64,000 bases of DNA, taken from Chinchilla lanigera. Its lineage: Eukaryota; Chordata; Mammalia; Rodentia; Chinchillidae. Every line of letters begins with the position of its first letter. Positions within the stretch are counted from its first letter, which is position 1. This document shows, piece after piece, positions 22,588-34,689 of this stretch. The stretch lies in NCBI RefSeq assembly GCF_000276665.1, contig NW_004955501.1, positions 6,214,345 through 6,278,344 on the forward strand. Reading direction: 5' to 3'. Made by a program: the position numbers and the translations under genes. The notes beneath the pieces were generated by a model. The model was not told the origin of the DNA. It was given only the letters and a program-made list of their open reading frames with translations, and did no database searches.

Positions 22588-23616
22588 ATATATATATATT
22601 ACTTTTTATATGGTTTAAACAATTTTCATATTGATTATGAAACTTCTATAAATATTAAATGTTTATTTATTGCAGATACCTTTTTGTAGCTTGTTTCAGT
22701 GTGTTGGTATTCTTTGTTAATGTGTTAAAGGATTAAATTCTTACCTAGTTATTTTTTCTCTCTCTCTCTCTTTGCAAATTGATTGAGCATCTGCTATGTG
22801 CCCAGACCAGTTTTAGCTGCTATGTACACAGCAGTGAATCATGTTGATCTGAGTATTGTCCTGTTTCTTCCATTCTGACATAAGCTCTAGGAAGATAAAT
22901 TCTTTCTTTCTTTGTGATTGTTGTACTATAATGATATGGTTTCAGAGTAATAAGTTTTGTGAAGGCAAATTAATCAGGATTAAAAGGAAAGAAGAAGTGC
23001 TGTTGGATGATGATGTCACTGTGGCCTCTTAGAATGGGTGACACTTGAACAGAGACCTACATGGAGGGAGGGAGTAAACATGTAGCTTTCTGAGAGCAGA
23101 ACATAGCTGGAAAGTAAATGGAAAGAGGTCGTGATCCAGAAAACAGCGGCAAAAACTTGATTTCTCATTGTATGTCTACTGCTGAACTTTACTTCCTCGA
23201 GTACAACTGTGGTACCAGGGGGACTCTTGGGGCTCTTCCTTCAAGTGGGTCACACTCCTTGATGAGCTGATTGGGTGGAGTGACCCTGAAAGGTAGTAGA
23301 AATTTGATCCTGGCTCTACTTGTGTAAGTGCAGCTGTCATTCAAACAGAGCTTGGATCTTAGACTTTTAACCTAGTAATAAATTACTGGGCTATGTGTTA
23401 GATGGCAAAGGCTTCCATTTATCAGTAAATAGCACGTGAGACTGAACCATATCTTACAGGTGATAAAAATATAGTATGTACAAGTGATTTCCACATTAGG
23501 TGATGATGTGTTATAGGCAGATTTTTCCTCTTTTCTTTTTTTATCATAGTTTTTTCTGATTTGAAAGCTAAAGGAAGTGCTTAGTGCCACCATGTACCAG
23601 GTAATTAATTATAATT

Positions 23617-23805
23617 ACTGTTGGTGGTACTGGGGGTTGAACCTAGGGCCTTCCCACTGAACTACATTGCCAGCCTTTTTTTGTTTTTTGAGGCAGGATT
23701 TCACTAAATTGCTAAGTTGCCTAGTTTGGTCTCGAACATGTGATCCTCCTGCTTCAGTCTCCCTGACTGCTGGGAATGCAGTCATATACCATCATACCTG
23801 GCACC
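23617..23805 (-). mobile_element. B1-dID composite SINE
   Basis: Reverse-complement ID half (GGTACTGGGGGTTGAACCTA), T-rich linker at 23680-23690, then reverse-complement B1 half ('gtgatcctcctgcttcagtc'). Confidence 0.82.
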
Positions 23806-23809
23806 AGGA

Positions 23810-23990
23810 ACTTTAGATATGGGTCTAATTTAATCTTCTTTTGATCACAAGAGACAAGAGTTACATCTTCATTCTACATATGAGGAAAAAAGCCTCGGAG
23901 AGTCAGTAATGTGTAATGTGTAAGTAATGTGCCTCAGACTGCACAGATAAGATCCAGCAGACTCAGCTCAGTGTCACTCCAAAGCCTGTG
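23810..23990 (-). mobile_element. MIR, antisense
   Basis: 'cattctacatatgaggaaaa' and 'ggagagtcagtaatgtg' plus 'gcctcagactgcacag' follow the reverse complement of MIR. It carries a tiny 'gtgtaat' tandem near 23910. Confidence 0.5.
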
Positions 23991-24651
23991 AGTTTCTGCT
24001 GATGACATTACTTCCCTCTGATAGGGATTTATAATCACATTTATCAGTGAGACGTTTTCTTTTGAAGCTGAGATTTTGAAAGTATTCACACTGTATGGGG
24101 TTGAGGCTTGGGGAAGAGGGAATTAGAAATGTTCGATAGGCAACTCTTTTATAAGCTGCCTCTGAGGGAAGTTCATGACACTGAAGAGAAATGCCAGTGC
24201 AATAATCATCCTCACATGATTGAGAAGTCCTCTTCTGACAGACAAAGGCTGACCCAGCATGGGTCATTTTTGCATCTCTCCAGCTCATCTCTGCATCCCT
24301 TGAACAGGGAGGAATCATACAGGAGGTCATATTGAGGATATAGTTTCTTTGGAGAAACTATCAAGGTTTGGCTTGACTATGGGCAGAATCTGGATTTGAA
24401 GATGCACGTTCAATCGGAATACTTCTTCAGTGTCTCCCACCATTGCTTTTTGCTCCTGACATCTTATATTTCTACCAATACATGGTGTTACTTTTCCAGC
24501 AGTGGCTTAAACTGGAAATCCTGATGTTATCTCAGATTTGTTTCCCAAACTCTTTCATACTAAGTAGTTGACACATCCTTATAGATCTATTCCTTAAATC
24601 CAGAATCTCATTATATATATAGTTAATTACATTGTTTATTAAAGTTAACTG

Positions 24652-25014
24652 TGTCTTAGTTACTTTTCTCATTGCTGAGACAAAATACCCAACACCCAAA
24701 GTTAAAGGGGGAAAGGTTTATTTAGCTCACAGTTTGTGGACATTTCAGTCCATATCAGCTGACTCCAAGGCAGGTGACATGGCACAGGGACAACAGTTCA
24801 TGGCAGCAGAAGACAGCAAAAGCACCAAGAGCAAAAAGGAGGGAGCAAGCCTCTTTTCCTCTCTTATATTATATGCAGGTGACCCACCCTACAGAGGGTA
24901 TAGCACTTGCGGCCCAAACCCCAGCACTGGACAATGAACCAATCACAAACTTTAGATTCAGCTGCCTCCAAAAAGCTCACCCCCCAGGGCCACATCCAGA
25001 CACAAACCATAACA
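24652..25014 (-). mobile_element. Solo ERVL-MaLR LTR
   Basis: A complete LTR of the same family as at 17961-20176: plus strand begins TGTCTTAGTTACTTTTC and ends CAAACCATAACA. Flanking 5-mers AACTG and ATCTG agree at four of five bases, consistent with an aged 5-bp target duplication. Internal sequence is absent. Confidence 0.88.
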
Positions 25015-25067
25015 ATCTGTGCATAGGAGAGATGGAGATACTTGCTGATAAATTAGCCACCTTCAGC

Positions 25068-25236
25068 CTGGGTATAGTGGTGCATACCTGTAATCCCAGC
25101 ACTCAGAAGACTGAAGTAGCAGGACTGCTGCAAGTTCAAGGCCAGGTTGGGCTACATCATGAGTTCAAGGATAGCCTGGATGACAAGTGAGACAGTTTGG
25201 TTGCTCAAAAAACCAAAAAAAAAAAAAAAAAAAAAG
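25068..25236 (+). mobile_element. B1-type SINE
   Basis: 'catacctgtaatcccagc', the quasi-duplication, and a final A run of about 20 at 25217-25235. Confidence 0.87.
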
Positions 25237-25284
25237 TTAACAACTTTCTACCTAATGAAATTTTTGGACCTCCACTTCCCTATT

Positions 25285-25505
25285 GTTAAAGGATACCATT
25301 AAATTCCTATGGGTGCTGTACCACATTTTTACAAGCTGGGCAGCTTAAAGCAATTTCAATTTATTATCTTATGGTTTGAAAGGTCATAGGAGTGAGTTAG
25401 GTATCACTGGGCTAAACTCAGTCTGTTGGTAGGGCTGGTACTTTCCCCTATGCTGTAGGGGTCACTCTGTGTTTCTGGCTTTTCTGTCCTGGAGGCTCCC
25501 TGCAG
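25285..25505 (-). mobile_element. MLT1-type LTR fragment
   Basis: 'attcctatgggtgctgtacc', 'ctgggcagcttaaagcaa', 'atttattatcttatggttt' follow the reverse-complement end of ancient MLT1-like LTRs. Strongly diverged. Confidence 0.45.
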
Positions 25506-25987
25506 GGGCCAATGATTGGAGCCTGCTTTTTGTGTGGTGCTTGTATTACTATTACTTTAGTATGTTTTTGGTTATACTGTACTTTTCTGCTGGGTGTTCA
25601 AGACCAAGTTAAAGTTAGACCTATGTTAATCAAAATTAACCTCTTGCTGTCTATGAAGGTTAGTCAAGGCTCCTTTGGCATTATTTTTGGGACCGTGTGC
25701 TGAGTTTTTCAGCTCCTCCATCAGTGTTAGCCACCAGGAGGGGTCATGACCTCGCTTGGCCACGTGGTTTCCCATGGAAGCACTTTTTTCTAATGACGTT
25801 CCTTTTTCATACACCATATATTGATTGACCCTTGTCCTCTGGGGTCCAACAATCTCCCCAGGTTGTAGGACTTACCAAAGTTGTAGGATCCTGTTAAGTA
25901 AGAAAGGTCCTCTCATGTCCTAGAGCCTTGTAGGCCTTGGAGGGCCAGGCCAAAATGTTGGCTATCTTCTTAAGCCAGTTATCTTTT

Positions 25988-26082
25988 AATTAATTAATTT
26001 ATTTATTTGGGTACCAGGAATTAAACTCAGGACCTTGTGCTTGTCAGGCAGGTGCTGTGCTGCTGAGCTATATCTCCAGGGA
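25988..26082 (-). mobile_element. ID SINE inserted in the retroviral remnant
   Basis: Reverse-complement ID (GGTACCAGGAATTAAACTCA ... 'gctgagctatatctcc') with an AT-rich tail side. CAGTTATCTTTT at 25976-25987 and CAGTTACCTTTT at 26083-26094 form a target duplication with one mismatch. Confidence 0.87.
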
Positions 26083-28601
26083 CAGTTACCTTTTTAACTT
26101 TGCTTTAATCTTATGATATTGATAACAAGCACTTTGAAATATATAACATGACCAAGAAACTGTTATTTCCCTGCCAATCATGGTTGTGGAGAATGTTAAC
26201 AGATGATAGTTATAAAGCTTTGTAGAGAAAACTTGAGAGCATAACATTTTAGCATAACAATCATGGTGGCATCATTACATAAAATGAGATGGAGAAACTT
26301 TTGTATAATTTGCTGTCTTTTAATAGAATGCCATCTATGAAGGATGTATCTGTCCACAGATGTACCTCATGTGACATTGCCTGGGCCACACAGAGTTTTT
26401 GGGAATCTCTAAGGGTTGTAGCACATGCAAAACAGACACCTAACAGTGCCAGCTGTCTTGTGCTCACTCTCTCAGATGGCATGCCCATCTGCTCACAAGT
26501 AGAAGGAAAACAAGAAGGAGAACATCCAGCACTTGAGCCTAAATATTTACCACAATAAACAACCTTAGCCTGGAAATCATCAGTTTGATGAGATGTTTTT
26601 AAATTCTGCATCTTGGAAGATCTGTATACTTGAGAAACAAATTTAATACACCATGAAGTCAGCAATAGTGAGGGTCACAAATCAGGCCAGTACTGTCCAT
26701 GGAGGCAGTTTGTCTTGTCTTCTGTCAGTGACCAGTCTAGGTGTCCCCTACTGGTCATGCAGAAAAAGCTCATGCCCAGTATTAATTTCAAAAATGAGTG
26801 TTAGAGCCTTTGTCTAAAAGCACCAGTGAGATGAGAGAGGAGAGTTGGGGCCTGGCGAGGAATGATTGATGATCTGTGAGATGGAGCCATAGCTCCTAGT
26901 CTTTTTTAAGCAACAAGGAGCTTTTGGAAGGAACAGCCTGGGATCCATCAAACTAACAAAAAAACCACACATATTTCTATCTATGAACTGCATCCTCCAG
27001 AAACGTTCTCCTGACATACATGAACCTTTTAGTTCTGTCGCTATCAAAACCCTTATTCTATAAAATCCTCTCATGACAAAATATACCTTTATTCTCAAAG
27101 CTTTCTCCATTTTCTACTATATCCTACTTCCTATAACTTTTTCATAATAAACTTGGCTGTTGCTGCTTGGATTTTTAAGATGTCTTTTTTTCTATAAAGT
27201 TTGACTGGCTGCCAACTAACTTTTAAGTAACCTTGAAGAGTAAAAGTTACCTTAGTACCTGCAGAGAGCAGAAATGAGAGCATGTGAACCCTGTAACTAC
27301 AGTCTGAGAATTTACAATGCACAAGAAATGTTTTCAGCATATTGATTAAATATTGATTGATTAAAATAAAAATGCCCACTCAAATTGGAAGCCAAAAGTG
27401 AATGTAATTTTCCTGTTTTTAGGTGGGTCCCTGTGAGTGAGTTTCCAATTGTTACAAATGAATTTGTCTGTTCAGACTCAAATTGAATTCCAGAGGCAGC
27501 AACAACAAGGCTTTAATAAATTTGTCTATCTTGAAAACTTGCATAAACTGCTTTACATTGAAATCTCAAAAAGAGTCAAAAACAAAAAAGAAATTGTTGA
27601 GACAAAAACAAAGCAGCTGTAGGTGTTGTAACTGGTTTCTAGCATAGATTGGACAGACAGACAAACATGCAGAAATCTAAATCAGAGTGCACTGTTAGAT
27701 ATATCAGTAATGAGTATCCTTAAGTCTTTGTAAAAATACTGATGGAGGTTTTTTTTTTTTTCTGATTAATCTGTCTCAGTTTGGCATAATTTACTGGCTT
27801 GACCGTTGCCTTTACCTGTTCCCTTTTGCAAAACAGAACAAATTGACGTATAGTATTACAGTTTAGAGCCCCTTTTTGGGGCCTTATCTCTGGTGGGCAG
27901 AGAAAGTTTCGGCAGGGGGAAGAGTGGGGAAGTGAAGAAAGCTTGGGTGTAAGGGACCTCCTGTCACTTGCCACTTCCCTGCTGGTAGTTATCAAGATCA
28001 CAAAGAATTTGGAAATCAAATGTGCCGAACTCAGGCCATTGCCTTGCATTTTCTGGTTTGTACCTGGGCCAAGTTATTAAAGAATAAAATAGGAAACATT
28101 TAGGCTGAATATCTACTTTTAAACTGAGGGGGTGAAGGAACTTTTAGATTGCCATTCAAAGGGATACCTTCCAGAATTTGAGAAGTTTTGGAGCTCATAG
28201 TAACTGATAAGACTGTGGCTGGGAGTCCACAGCCTTCTGTTGGGGCATCTTCCAAACAGAACCAGGAACCTTTTGTGGACATGGCTCGGCCACATCAGAG
28301 ATGGTTTCGGAGAGACTGGGGAGGTATCCCTGCTCCAGTGTCTGTGGAAGTCCATCCCAGAGCCTGGTCCTGCAGGACCCCCAGGGGTCTGGGAGGGACC
28401 TATACTTCACCGCTTTGGGGACAGTAGGGACTCACCTTATCAGGCCTCGGCTGGATAAAGAAGTGTCTAGGGTTGAGTGGAGGGTTAGGAAATGGAAAAT
28501 GACCTCTGGAGTGTGTAAGGAAAAGGGGAAAACGAGAAAGAGGGAGAGAAGGGGGGATAGGTCATAAGAGGAAGGGAAATCAGAGTACTGCCTTTGAGCC
28601 T

Positions 28602-28619
28602 TCCCCATATGGGCCGCCA
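28602..28619 (-). promoter_or_regulatory. Putative retroviral primer-binding site
   Basis: On the minus strand ...CCTAACA|TT is followed by TGGCGGCCCATATGGGGA, the position and TGG start expected for a primer-binding site right after an LTR ending in CA. I cannot match it to a specific tRNA, possibly because of mutation. Confidence 0.5.
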
Positions 28620-28621
28620 AA

Positions 28622-29150
28622 TGTTAGGTAAAAGGAAAAGAAACAGAGATATGAGCTCAACAGCACAGATTTATCTCAGAACAAACCTGAGAGGGAAAGC
28701 TCTGGCCCTAGAGACCAGACAAGCAGCTCTCACACAGGCTACGGGGTCTTTAGTAGGGCCATGGGGGGCAGGGTTCAACAGAAGAAGGTTTGGCTCCCTG
28801 CCAAGAACAAGGCTTGAGAAGGCAGAAGCGGTAATGATTCCCCGGGGAAGAGGCTTGGGAGAGCACAGGGAGTAGGGGCTGCTGTCAATAGCAAGGCTGA
28901 TGTTTGAGTTCAAGGACAGCTGTGCTGGGAGAAGGCTGCTCAGAGGGGTCCCAGTGGCAGCACTGGGACACCTTCAGGAACATCATGGTGGAAGTTGTGG
29001 TGGAGTACACCTGGCGCCTTCGCAGCAGCTGGGAAACAGGTCACAGGGAAAGAATACTAGAGAGACCCTCTCCAGAGGTACACCCGGAGGCCCCCACTTC
29101 CTCCAGCATTCAACTGTGAACATCAGCGGGTTAACCCACTGATGAGAACA
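28622..29150 (-). mobile_element. Putative 5' LTR of the minus-strand retrovirus
   Basis: The inner end (minus strand ...TTTTACCTAACA) is supported by the adjoining primer site, and GAGATAAATCTG some 50 bases earlier could be a degenerate polyadenylation signal. The outer border is not resolved; 29150 is a guess from LTR length. The segment is GC-richer than its surroundings. Confidence 0.4.
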
Positions 29151-29514
29151 GTGCCCCATGACCCAGTCACTGCTCCGGGGGTCTCTTAATGTAGTCAAAT
29201 GGACAATGGAGACCAGTGGCTCAGAGCGTGTCTCATGCTCCTGGAGCTCTGTAGTCACCTTTCTCACCCCACAGTCTGGGCTCAGTCATTCTAATGAATT
29301 GTTGCTGCTATCACCAAGTCCTGGATTAGACAGTACCTACAAGTACTGCTGTAAATGGCTACTTGTGCAAGGTGGATATAGGAGACAAGGGCTCCAAGCC
29401 CCACACCTGAGAACCCCGTTCTCTGATGTAGCAGTGTTTGCTTCTCTGTAAGAGTGCATCTCATGATAGGTCTGCAATGCTGTTGCCTGCCTACAACGCC
29501 CTGTGCCCTGCACG

Positions 29515-29805
29515 CCTACCCCAAGTTCACTTTTATGCATTCTTTCAGAACCAGCGTGAATGTCACCTTTCTCTAAATCTTTCCTGGGTCCTCCAGAGAG
29601 TAATTTTGTCATGACCTCCTCTAGCCCGTAGCTTTCGTATGCATGTCTGTTATAACATACAGTCACTTATTTACCTGCTCTGCTGTCCTGGTCAACTATG
29701 AAAGTCTCTAGGTACAGACTGCTTCTGATTCTCCTTTCACCTCCTCAGAGACTCCCAGAAACCTCCAGCACCCAGTGGACACAGTGGAGTAAACATTTGC
29801 AGAAC
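29515..29805 (+). mobile_element. L2 LINE 3' fragment
   Basis: 'gaatgtcacctttctctaaatctttcctgg' in pieces, 'acttatttacctgctctg' and 'gtggagtaaacatttgcaga' follow the 3' end of L2. Confidence 0.5.
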
Positions 29806-30106
29806 ATAGGTCCTCTCACCAGGAGCTGAAGCTAACCTGCCAATTCATGGGTGAAGGAACAGTTGACTTGCTGTGGGCAAATTGTTTAGCTGAGTATAAA
29901 GACATTATTGGTTGGTAGCTGCTATCTTTGTGTAGCAGAGATGGAGCTGCTTGCTGATAAATCAGCAGCGTGAGAAGATAATGTTCAGTTTCTTGATGTA
30001 TAGACCATACTAGGGCCTCCCCCAGTGACCTAGTTGCCACATGTTTTGTGTAAGCTAATGGTTGTGTAAGTATGGCTAACACACTGGCTATTAACATTTG
30101 TTATCA

Positions 30107-30195
30107 GGCTGGGGATATAGCTCAGCGGTACAAGCGCCTGCCTGGCAAGTGCTAGGTCATGAGTTTGATTCCCGGTACAAAAAAAAAGAGAAAAA
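30107..30195 (+). mobile_element. ID SINE with perfect 11-bp target duplication
   Basis: Begins GGCTGGGGATATAGCTCAGC, keeps recognisable Pol III A and B boxes (TAGCTCAGCGG, GTTTGATTCC) and ends in an A-rich tail. ATTTGTTATCA flanks it at 30096-30106 and 30196-30206. Confidence 0.93.
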
Positions 30196-30889
30196 ATTTG
30201 TTATCACTGTTATTATAAGAAATCATTTGCATTTTTCTCACTAGGAGGATTTAAACTTAGGAAAAACCAGCTAAAAACCAAGATTCTGTCTTTAGAAAGG
30301 TGTACAGTGTGGTCATTTTGAAGACAGCCAATCCAATTTACATATGAAAGTATAGGTTTCCTATCTCTCTACTTCTTCCCATCTTTCCTTTCTTCCTTCT
30401 TCTCTCCCTCCCTGTCTCGGCCCCTCCCTCTTCCTCAAATATTTACTGAGCATTCACAATTAGACAGGTCCTGTTTCAGGAGTAAGAGATCTGGAGGAGC
30501 TCTCCTCTGCAATACTCGGCTTTCTTCTAGAGCTTTTGTTTACTAAAAAGGAAAGACAGAGGAGAAAGAGCCTTTGAAATTTGTAAAAATGAATAAGTAG
30601 TAAAAGTTGGTTGCTGATGATTAGCTTTCTGCCAGTTGAGAAGGGTAAAATTTTTCACCAGACAGTAAAATTTATTATTTAATTGCTATAAGTACATATT
30701 GTTTTAATTACCACTACCATATTTATATTCGATAAAATGAATATAAAGTGTGGCCTTTGCCACTGAGAATTTTATCATTAGGGATATGTATTCCATGCAA
30801 ATCTCTGTTCTCTGTCAACATGATGAAAAGTTAGCATTATTAGCAAGTCCCGGAGGAAACAAGCTTCTATGAATTTGATTTGCTGGTCT

Positions 30890-31440
30890 AGACTAGTGTT
30901 GTAGTCAGTATTTGTAAGAGAAACAGATTTAACATAGACACGGAAATTTATAAGATTAGCTGACAGTGTTCGCCTATAGAAGCAAATGTGGAAGAGTGTA
31001 AGAGATCTGTCAGAGTGCTAGGGATCCGAAGGAGCCAGCTGAAGGCTGGGAGCCCATGGCGGTGTCCTGTCTGGTTTCTTTGGGGAGATCGAGGCATCTG
31101 TGATAAAAGACTGAAGGGGCTGTGTCCAAGCCCAAGGGCCAGTCTTGAATGCTACAGAGTCTGCGCAAGCTGAAGAAGCTGCAGGGAGAACTAGGAGATG
31201 CGCTCAGGGTGAAGGCGAAGACCAGAGCTCCCCCCAGAAGAACAGCAGTTGTCCGTGGCAAAGGCCCGGAGCTTTTCCGAAGAAAAGGACAAAAACCAGC
31301 AGCAGTGAAGCTCTTTTCCTTCCTATTCTCCTTTTATTCCAACAGCAGCCTCCTTCAGTGGGTCTCACGCCCAGAACCATGCCGAGTCAACTCATCCGCC
31401 CATTCCCCACGCAAGTCGACAGTCAATTAACCACCACAGC
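30890..31440 (+). repeat. Ancient interspersed repeat, family uncertain
   Basis: 'agtatttgtaagagaaacag' at the start and 'cagtcaattaaccaccaca' at the end resemble the termini of a widespread old mammalian repeat. The centre is diverged, so this is tentative. Confidence 0.3.
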
Positions 31441-31449
31441 CAGTCATTC

Positions 31450-31800
31450 CCAAAGAGTGATCCTCAGACTAGCAGCAGCATTGTCTCTTGGGAACTTGTC
31501 AAAAAGGTGCATTTTATGCCCCAGATCAAGGGCTATGAATCTGAATCTGGGGTTACTGACGCATGCCGGGGTGTGATGGAGGATATTTGCAATATGGTCT
31601 GTACAAGCTTATTATAAATGGGGTCTCAGGGCCAGGGGTTCAGCTCAGTGGCGCAGCACCTGCTTGGCAAGTGGGAGGTTGTGAGTGTGATTCCTGGTAC
31701 CACCCTCCCAAAATAAGAAATATGGTCTCAGACTCTGCTCCAAACTTATGAAATCAGTGATTACACTTTACCAAGATTCCCAGATAATTTGTACACACCT
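31450..31800 (+). mobile_element. MER5A-like hAT MITE split by an ID
   Basis: 'gggaacttgtcaaaaaggtgc', 'gaatctgaatctgggg' and, beyond the ID, 'agattcccagataatttgtac' (in pieces) follow MER5A order. Confidence 0.6.
31630..31715 (+). mobile_element. ID SINE inside MER5A-like element
   Basis: 'ggccaggggttcagctcagt' and 'gattcctggtaccaccc' mark an ID body. Imperfect flanking repeats (AAATGGGGTCTCAG / AAATATGGTCTCAG) support insertion. Confidence 0.8.
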
Positions 31801-33816
31801 TACATTTCTGGAAGTGCTGCTTCTGGCTGGATTGTGCCTGGAAATGCTTCCAGCCAGGGCCAGTGAACAAAGCACTGAAGCATGCTGGCAGACTGTTCCA
31901 CTCCACTTCCCTCTCCTCTTGAGTGACTCTGTCCTGGGCAGGCATTTGCAGACTTGGGCAGAATCACGGTTTCTTGCAGAGCCGGCATTGCTCTTGTCCT
32001 TGAAGTCTGGGTGTGGTGCTACATGAAACATAATCAGTTTGCCAGCTGCGCATAGATTGCTATTAAAATTGTCAGGAGAGTCTTCATTCCTTAAGATTTA
32101 ATTAACTTCTCTGTGTAGAGGAGGGGTAATAAAATTTCTAAAATAAGTGAGTCAAGCAGATTTACAAAGTCATAAGTAAAGGGAGGAATTAGGGATTTTC
32201 TGAGCCCGGATTACCTCGGCATCAGGAAGGGCTGGTACAGCCAAAGTCAATAACAAACGGTTGCAAATCTTCCCTAGGGGGCTGGTAAAAGCTGCTGTGC
32301 TCTCTCTAGAGCTCCCCAGACTCAGTATCCAGTAGTCAGAGGGCTCTTGCCTGCACATCTGGAGCCCACAGTACCTTGAATAATGTGGCTTGAATCTGCT
32401 GTTTCCCTAATGCTCTTACCCTGGTACTGAGACAGGCAATCCATACTATTCACAGATTCACTGGTGAATGTGCTGACTTGATAACACTTGTAATCCTCAC
32501 ATCAAAATCTGGGATGCTTCTATGGTCATTTGTGGACAGGTCAGAGAGAAAAAAATTTGAGTCATTCAAAACACATGATCACAGCCTCCACCAGCAAGAT
32601 CTAGCGAACATTCATGAAAAATGCCTACTTTATACAGACTATTTCAGGTAAATAGACAATCATTTAATGAGTTTAGTGTAACTTTGATGATTCATTTGAT
32701 CAAGGGTAAAGAAGAAAGATCACAGGACAGTCTCATCCACTACTATGGAAGCAAGAATGCAAAAAAGAGAAAAAGCTGGCAAACCAAATCTGGTAGTGAG
32801 TATAAAATATAAAAGGAACAAAATGAATTTTCCCCAGAAATATATAATGATGAATTAATATTAGAAAATCTTTTAGTGTTACTCACCACTTTAATAAAAC
32901 TTATATTATCTCTATAAATAAAGAAGAATCTTGGATGAACTTTAATAATATTCATACTTTTTAAAAAGAAGAAAAGTTCCCAACCTATCAAGAATAGACG
33001 AGAATTTCCCTAATCTCATGAAGAGTGTTTCCCCTCCCCTACTGCTGAAGATTATTGTGACTAGAGGCTTGGAAGAACCTAATTATTATAGTGATGGGAA
33101 CTGACTGTGTTTGCACTATCACCCCAGGAAAGTGGTTTATAAATAGGTCAATGTAATTCTTTATTCTTGAAAGCTTTGCCAGAAATGTTGAGTTTGTCAC
33201 TTCACTTCTGTTTGGATTTGTGACTGTTTCAAAGCACTTACACTGGGTGGGACTGGGAAAAAGAATAGTAGACGTTGCAGGGATGCATTTACCGCACATG
33301 CTTGGCCTTCTGTAGGCAGCATTTATTAAGTGGCTAATCCCGTGCACGGTTGTTTAATTGAGCATCTTTGGGAGGACCTGGTCCTTTGTGTCTTCATCAT
33401 GAACCAGCGATGGAATTGAGGGAGGGGTGGGAGCTGGTTAGAGGTTTGGCCAGTGGTCCATGAAAAATTCATGACCCTTTAGCTAGAGTGGGTACAAGAT
33501 GCTGGAGGAGGCTGCTGATAAGGAAACATGGTCTCTGCCCTTACTCGTGGAGACATGAGCAAGACAGAAGTGTAAACAGTAATTCCAACTCTGTAATCAC
33601 AGCTATATTTGAACTGTTGTAGGAGGAGCTGTGGGAAATTGCAGGAAGAAATACCTGGCTTTTCCAGAAGGTTCCAAGGAGATACTATTTGAATTGCATC
33701 TTGAAGTAGGGAAAGGAGATCTTTAGGTAGGCAAGAGGGTCAGATTAAATTCAGGGTGGACAGGGAACAAGTAGAACTCCGGGTAGAAGGAGGGGGGTTA
33801 CAGAAGCAGGAAGATG
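31801..33816. other. Intergenic stretch, no recognised feature
   Basis: About 2 kb without a convincing exon, RNA gene or identifiable repeat. Part of 33530-33780 has the look of an ancient LINE/MIR-age repeat but too diverged to assign. Confidence 0.4.
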
Positions 33817-33950
33817 TTTCCAGTGTGAGTGTGTATGTGAGAGGTGGTATGTATGTGTGCCCGTGTGTCTGTGTGTGAGAGAGAAGTGTGAGGTGTGATG
33901 TGATATGGTGTGTGGTGTGTGTGCATGTGTGTGTTGAGGGTCAAGTAAAG
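33817..33950. repeat. TG-rich simple repeat
   Basis: Imperfect (TG)n with GAGA and GGTG interruptions, about 130 bp. It may have grown from the edge of the SINE fragment that follows. Confidence 0.85.
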
Positions 33951-33955
33951 AGGTT

Positions 33956-34022
33956 GACTTGGAGGCTGGGGCGGGAGGACCACCAGGAGTTTGAGGCCAG
34001 CCTGGGCTCAACAGTGACCAAG
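33956..34022 (+). mobile_element. B1-type SINE fragment
   Basis: Central B1 piece 'gaccaccaggagtttgaggc' and 'cagcctgggctcaacagtga' only; both ends are missing. Confidence 0.7.
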
Positions 34023-34394
34023 GCCAGCATGCACTACAGGCTGTGGGGCCCCTGGTTCTGGTGATAACCCAACTCCACCAGCATCTCTAGGAAAATCTGT
34101 GTCATGAGGTTTCTGCGGCCTTAATCGGGCACACGAGTGCCCTTGCTGGAATGTGAATTGTGATTCAGTATGGTGGGGCTGGTCCAAGTCATTGTTGTGC
34201 TGACAAGCTCTAGGGGACCCCAGTGCTCCGGGCACAGACACACTTTGAAGAGCAAGCCTTCAACTTGTTTGCACACTGGAACAGCCTGGGTGGAAAAAAA
34301 AAAAAAACATTTTTGAACATATCTTCTGCCACCCCAGAAAATCTGATATAATAGTTGTTGCGTCTTGAGAATTTTAAAAGTGCCCTAAGTAAAG

Positions 34395-34553
34395 GACCTT
34401 TTTTGTTTGTTTGTTTGTTTGAGACAGAGTCTTGCTATGTTGTTCAAGTGAACTCTCTATGTACTCCAGGCTGGCCTGGAATTTGTAGCAACCTTCCTGC
34501 CTCAGCCTCCCAAGTGCTGGGATTAGAGGAATGTGCTACACACATGGCATAGG
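34395..34553 (-). mobile_element. B1-type SINE
   Basis: (TTTG)n tail, 'gagacagagtcttgctatgt', and CCCAAGTGCTGGGATTAGAG identify a near full-length reverse-complement B1. Confidence 0.88.
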
Positions 34554-34689
34554 ACCATATTTTTAAAAATTTTGTTTTAAATGCTTCAATCCCTGATACT
34601 TAAAAAAAGTTACAGTCGTAGGAAAATAAAAGTGGAAAAAAGGCAAGTAAATAAATCCCTTAATTAAAAAATTGCTAATTCTGTGGACA

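Larger units (their letters stand above)
25540..28621 (-). pseudogene. Class I-like endogenous retrovirus, 5' portion (broken)
   Basis: Minus-strand proviral remnant. It starts after a primer-binding site at 28602-28619, then has a C/T-rich leader and a gag-like region with stops. The part from about 27440 to 25540 aligns in inverted orientation with 52890-56250 (shared plus-strand landmarks there: 'aaaacatttcttatggattgtgaa', 'ctttatagctgttatctgttaa', 'gatcctacaactt', 'gaggttaattttgatta'). All frames are interrupted. It has an ID inserted at 25988-26082. Family name not determined; class I is inferred from the relative copy. Confidence 0.6.

Noticed and set aside
30107..30195. tRNA-like sequence with Pol III boxes
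   Set aside because: It is an ID SINE with a tail and target duplication, not a tRNA gene; the same holds for the other ID copies.
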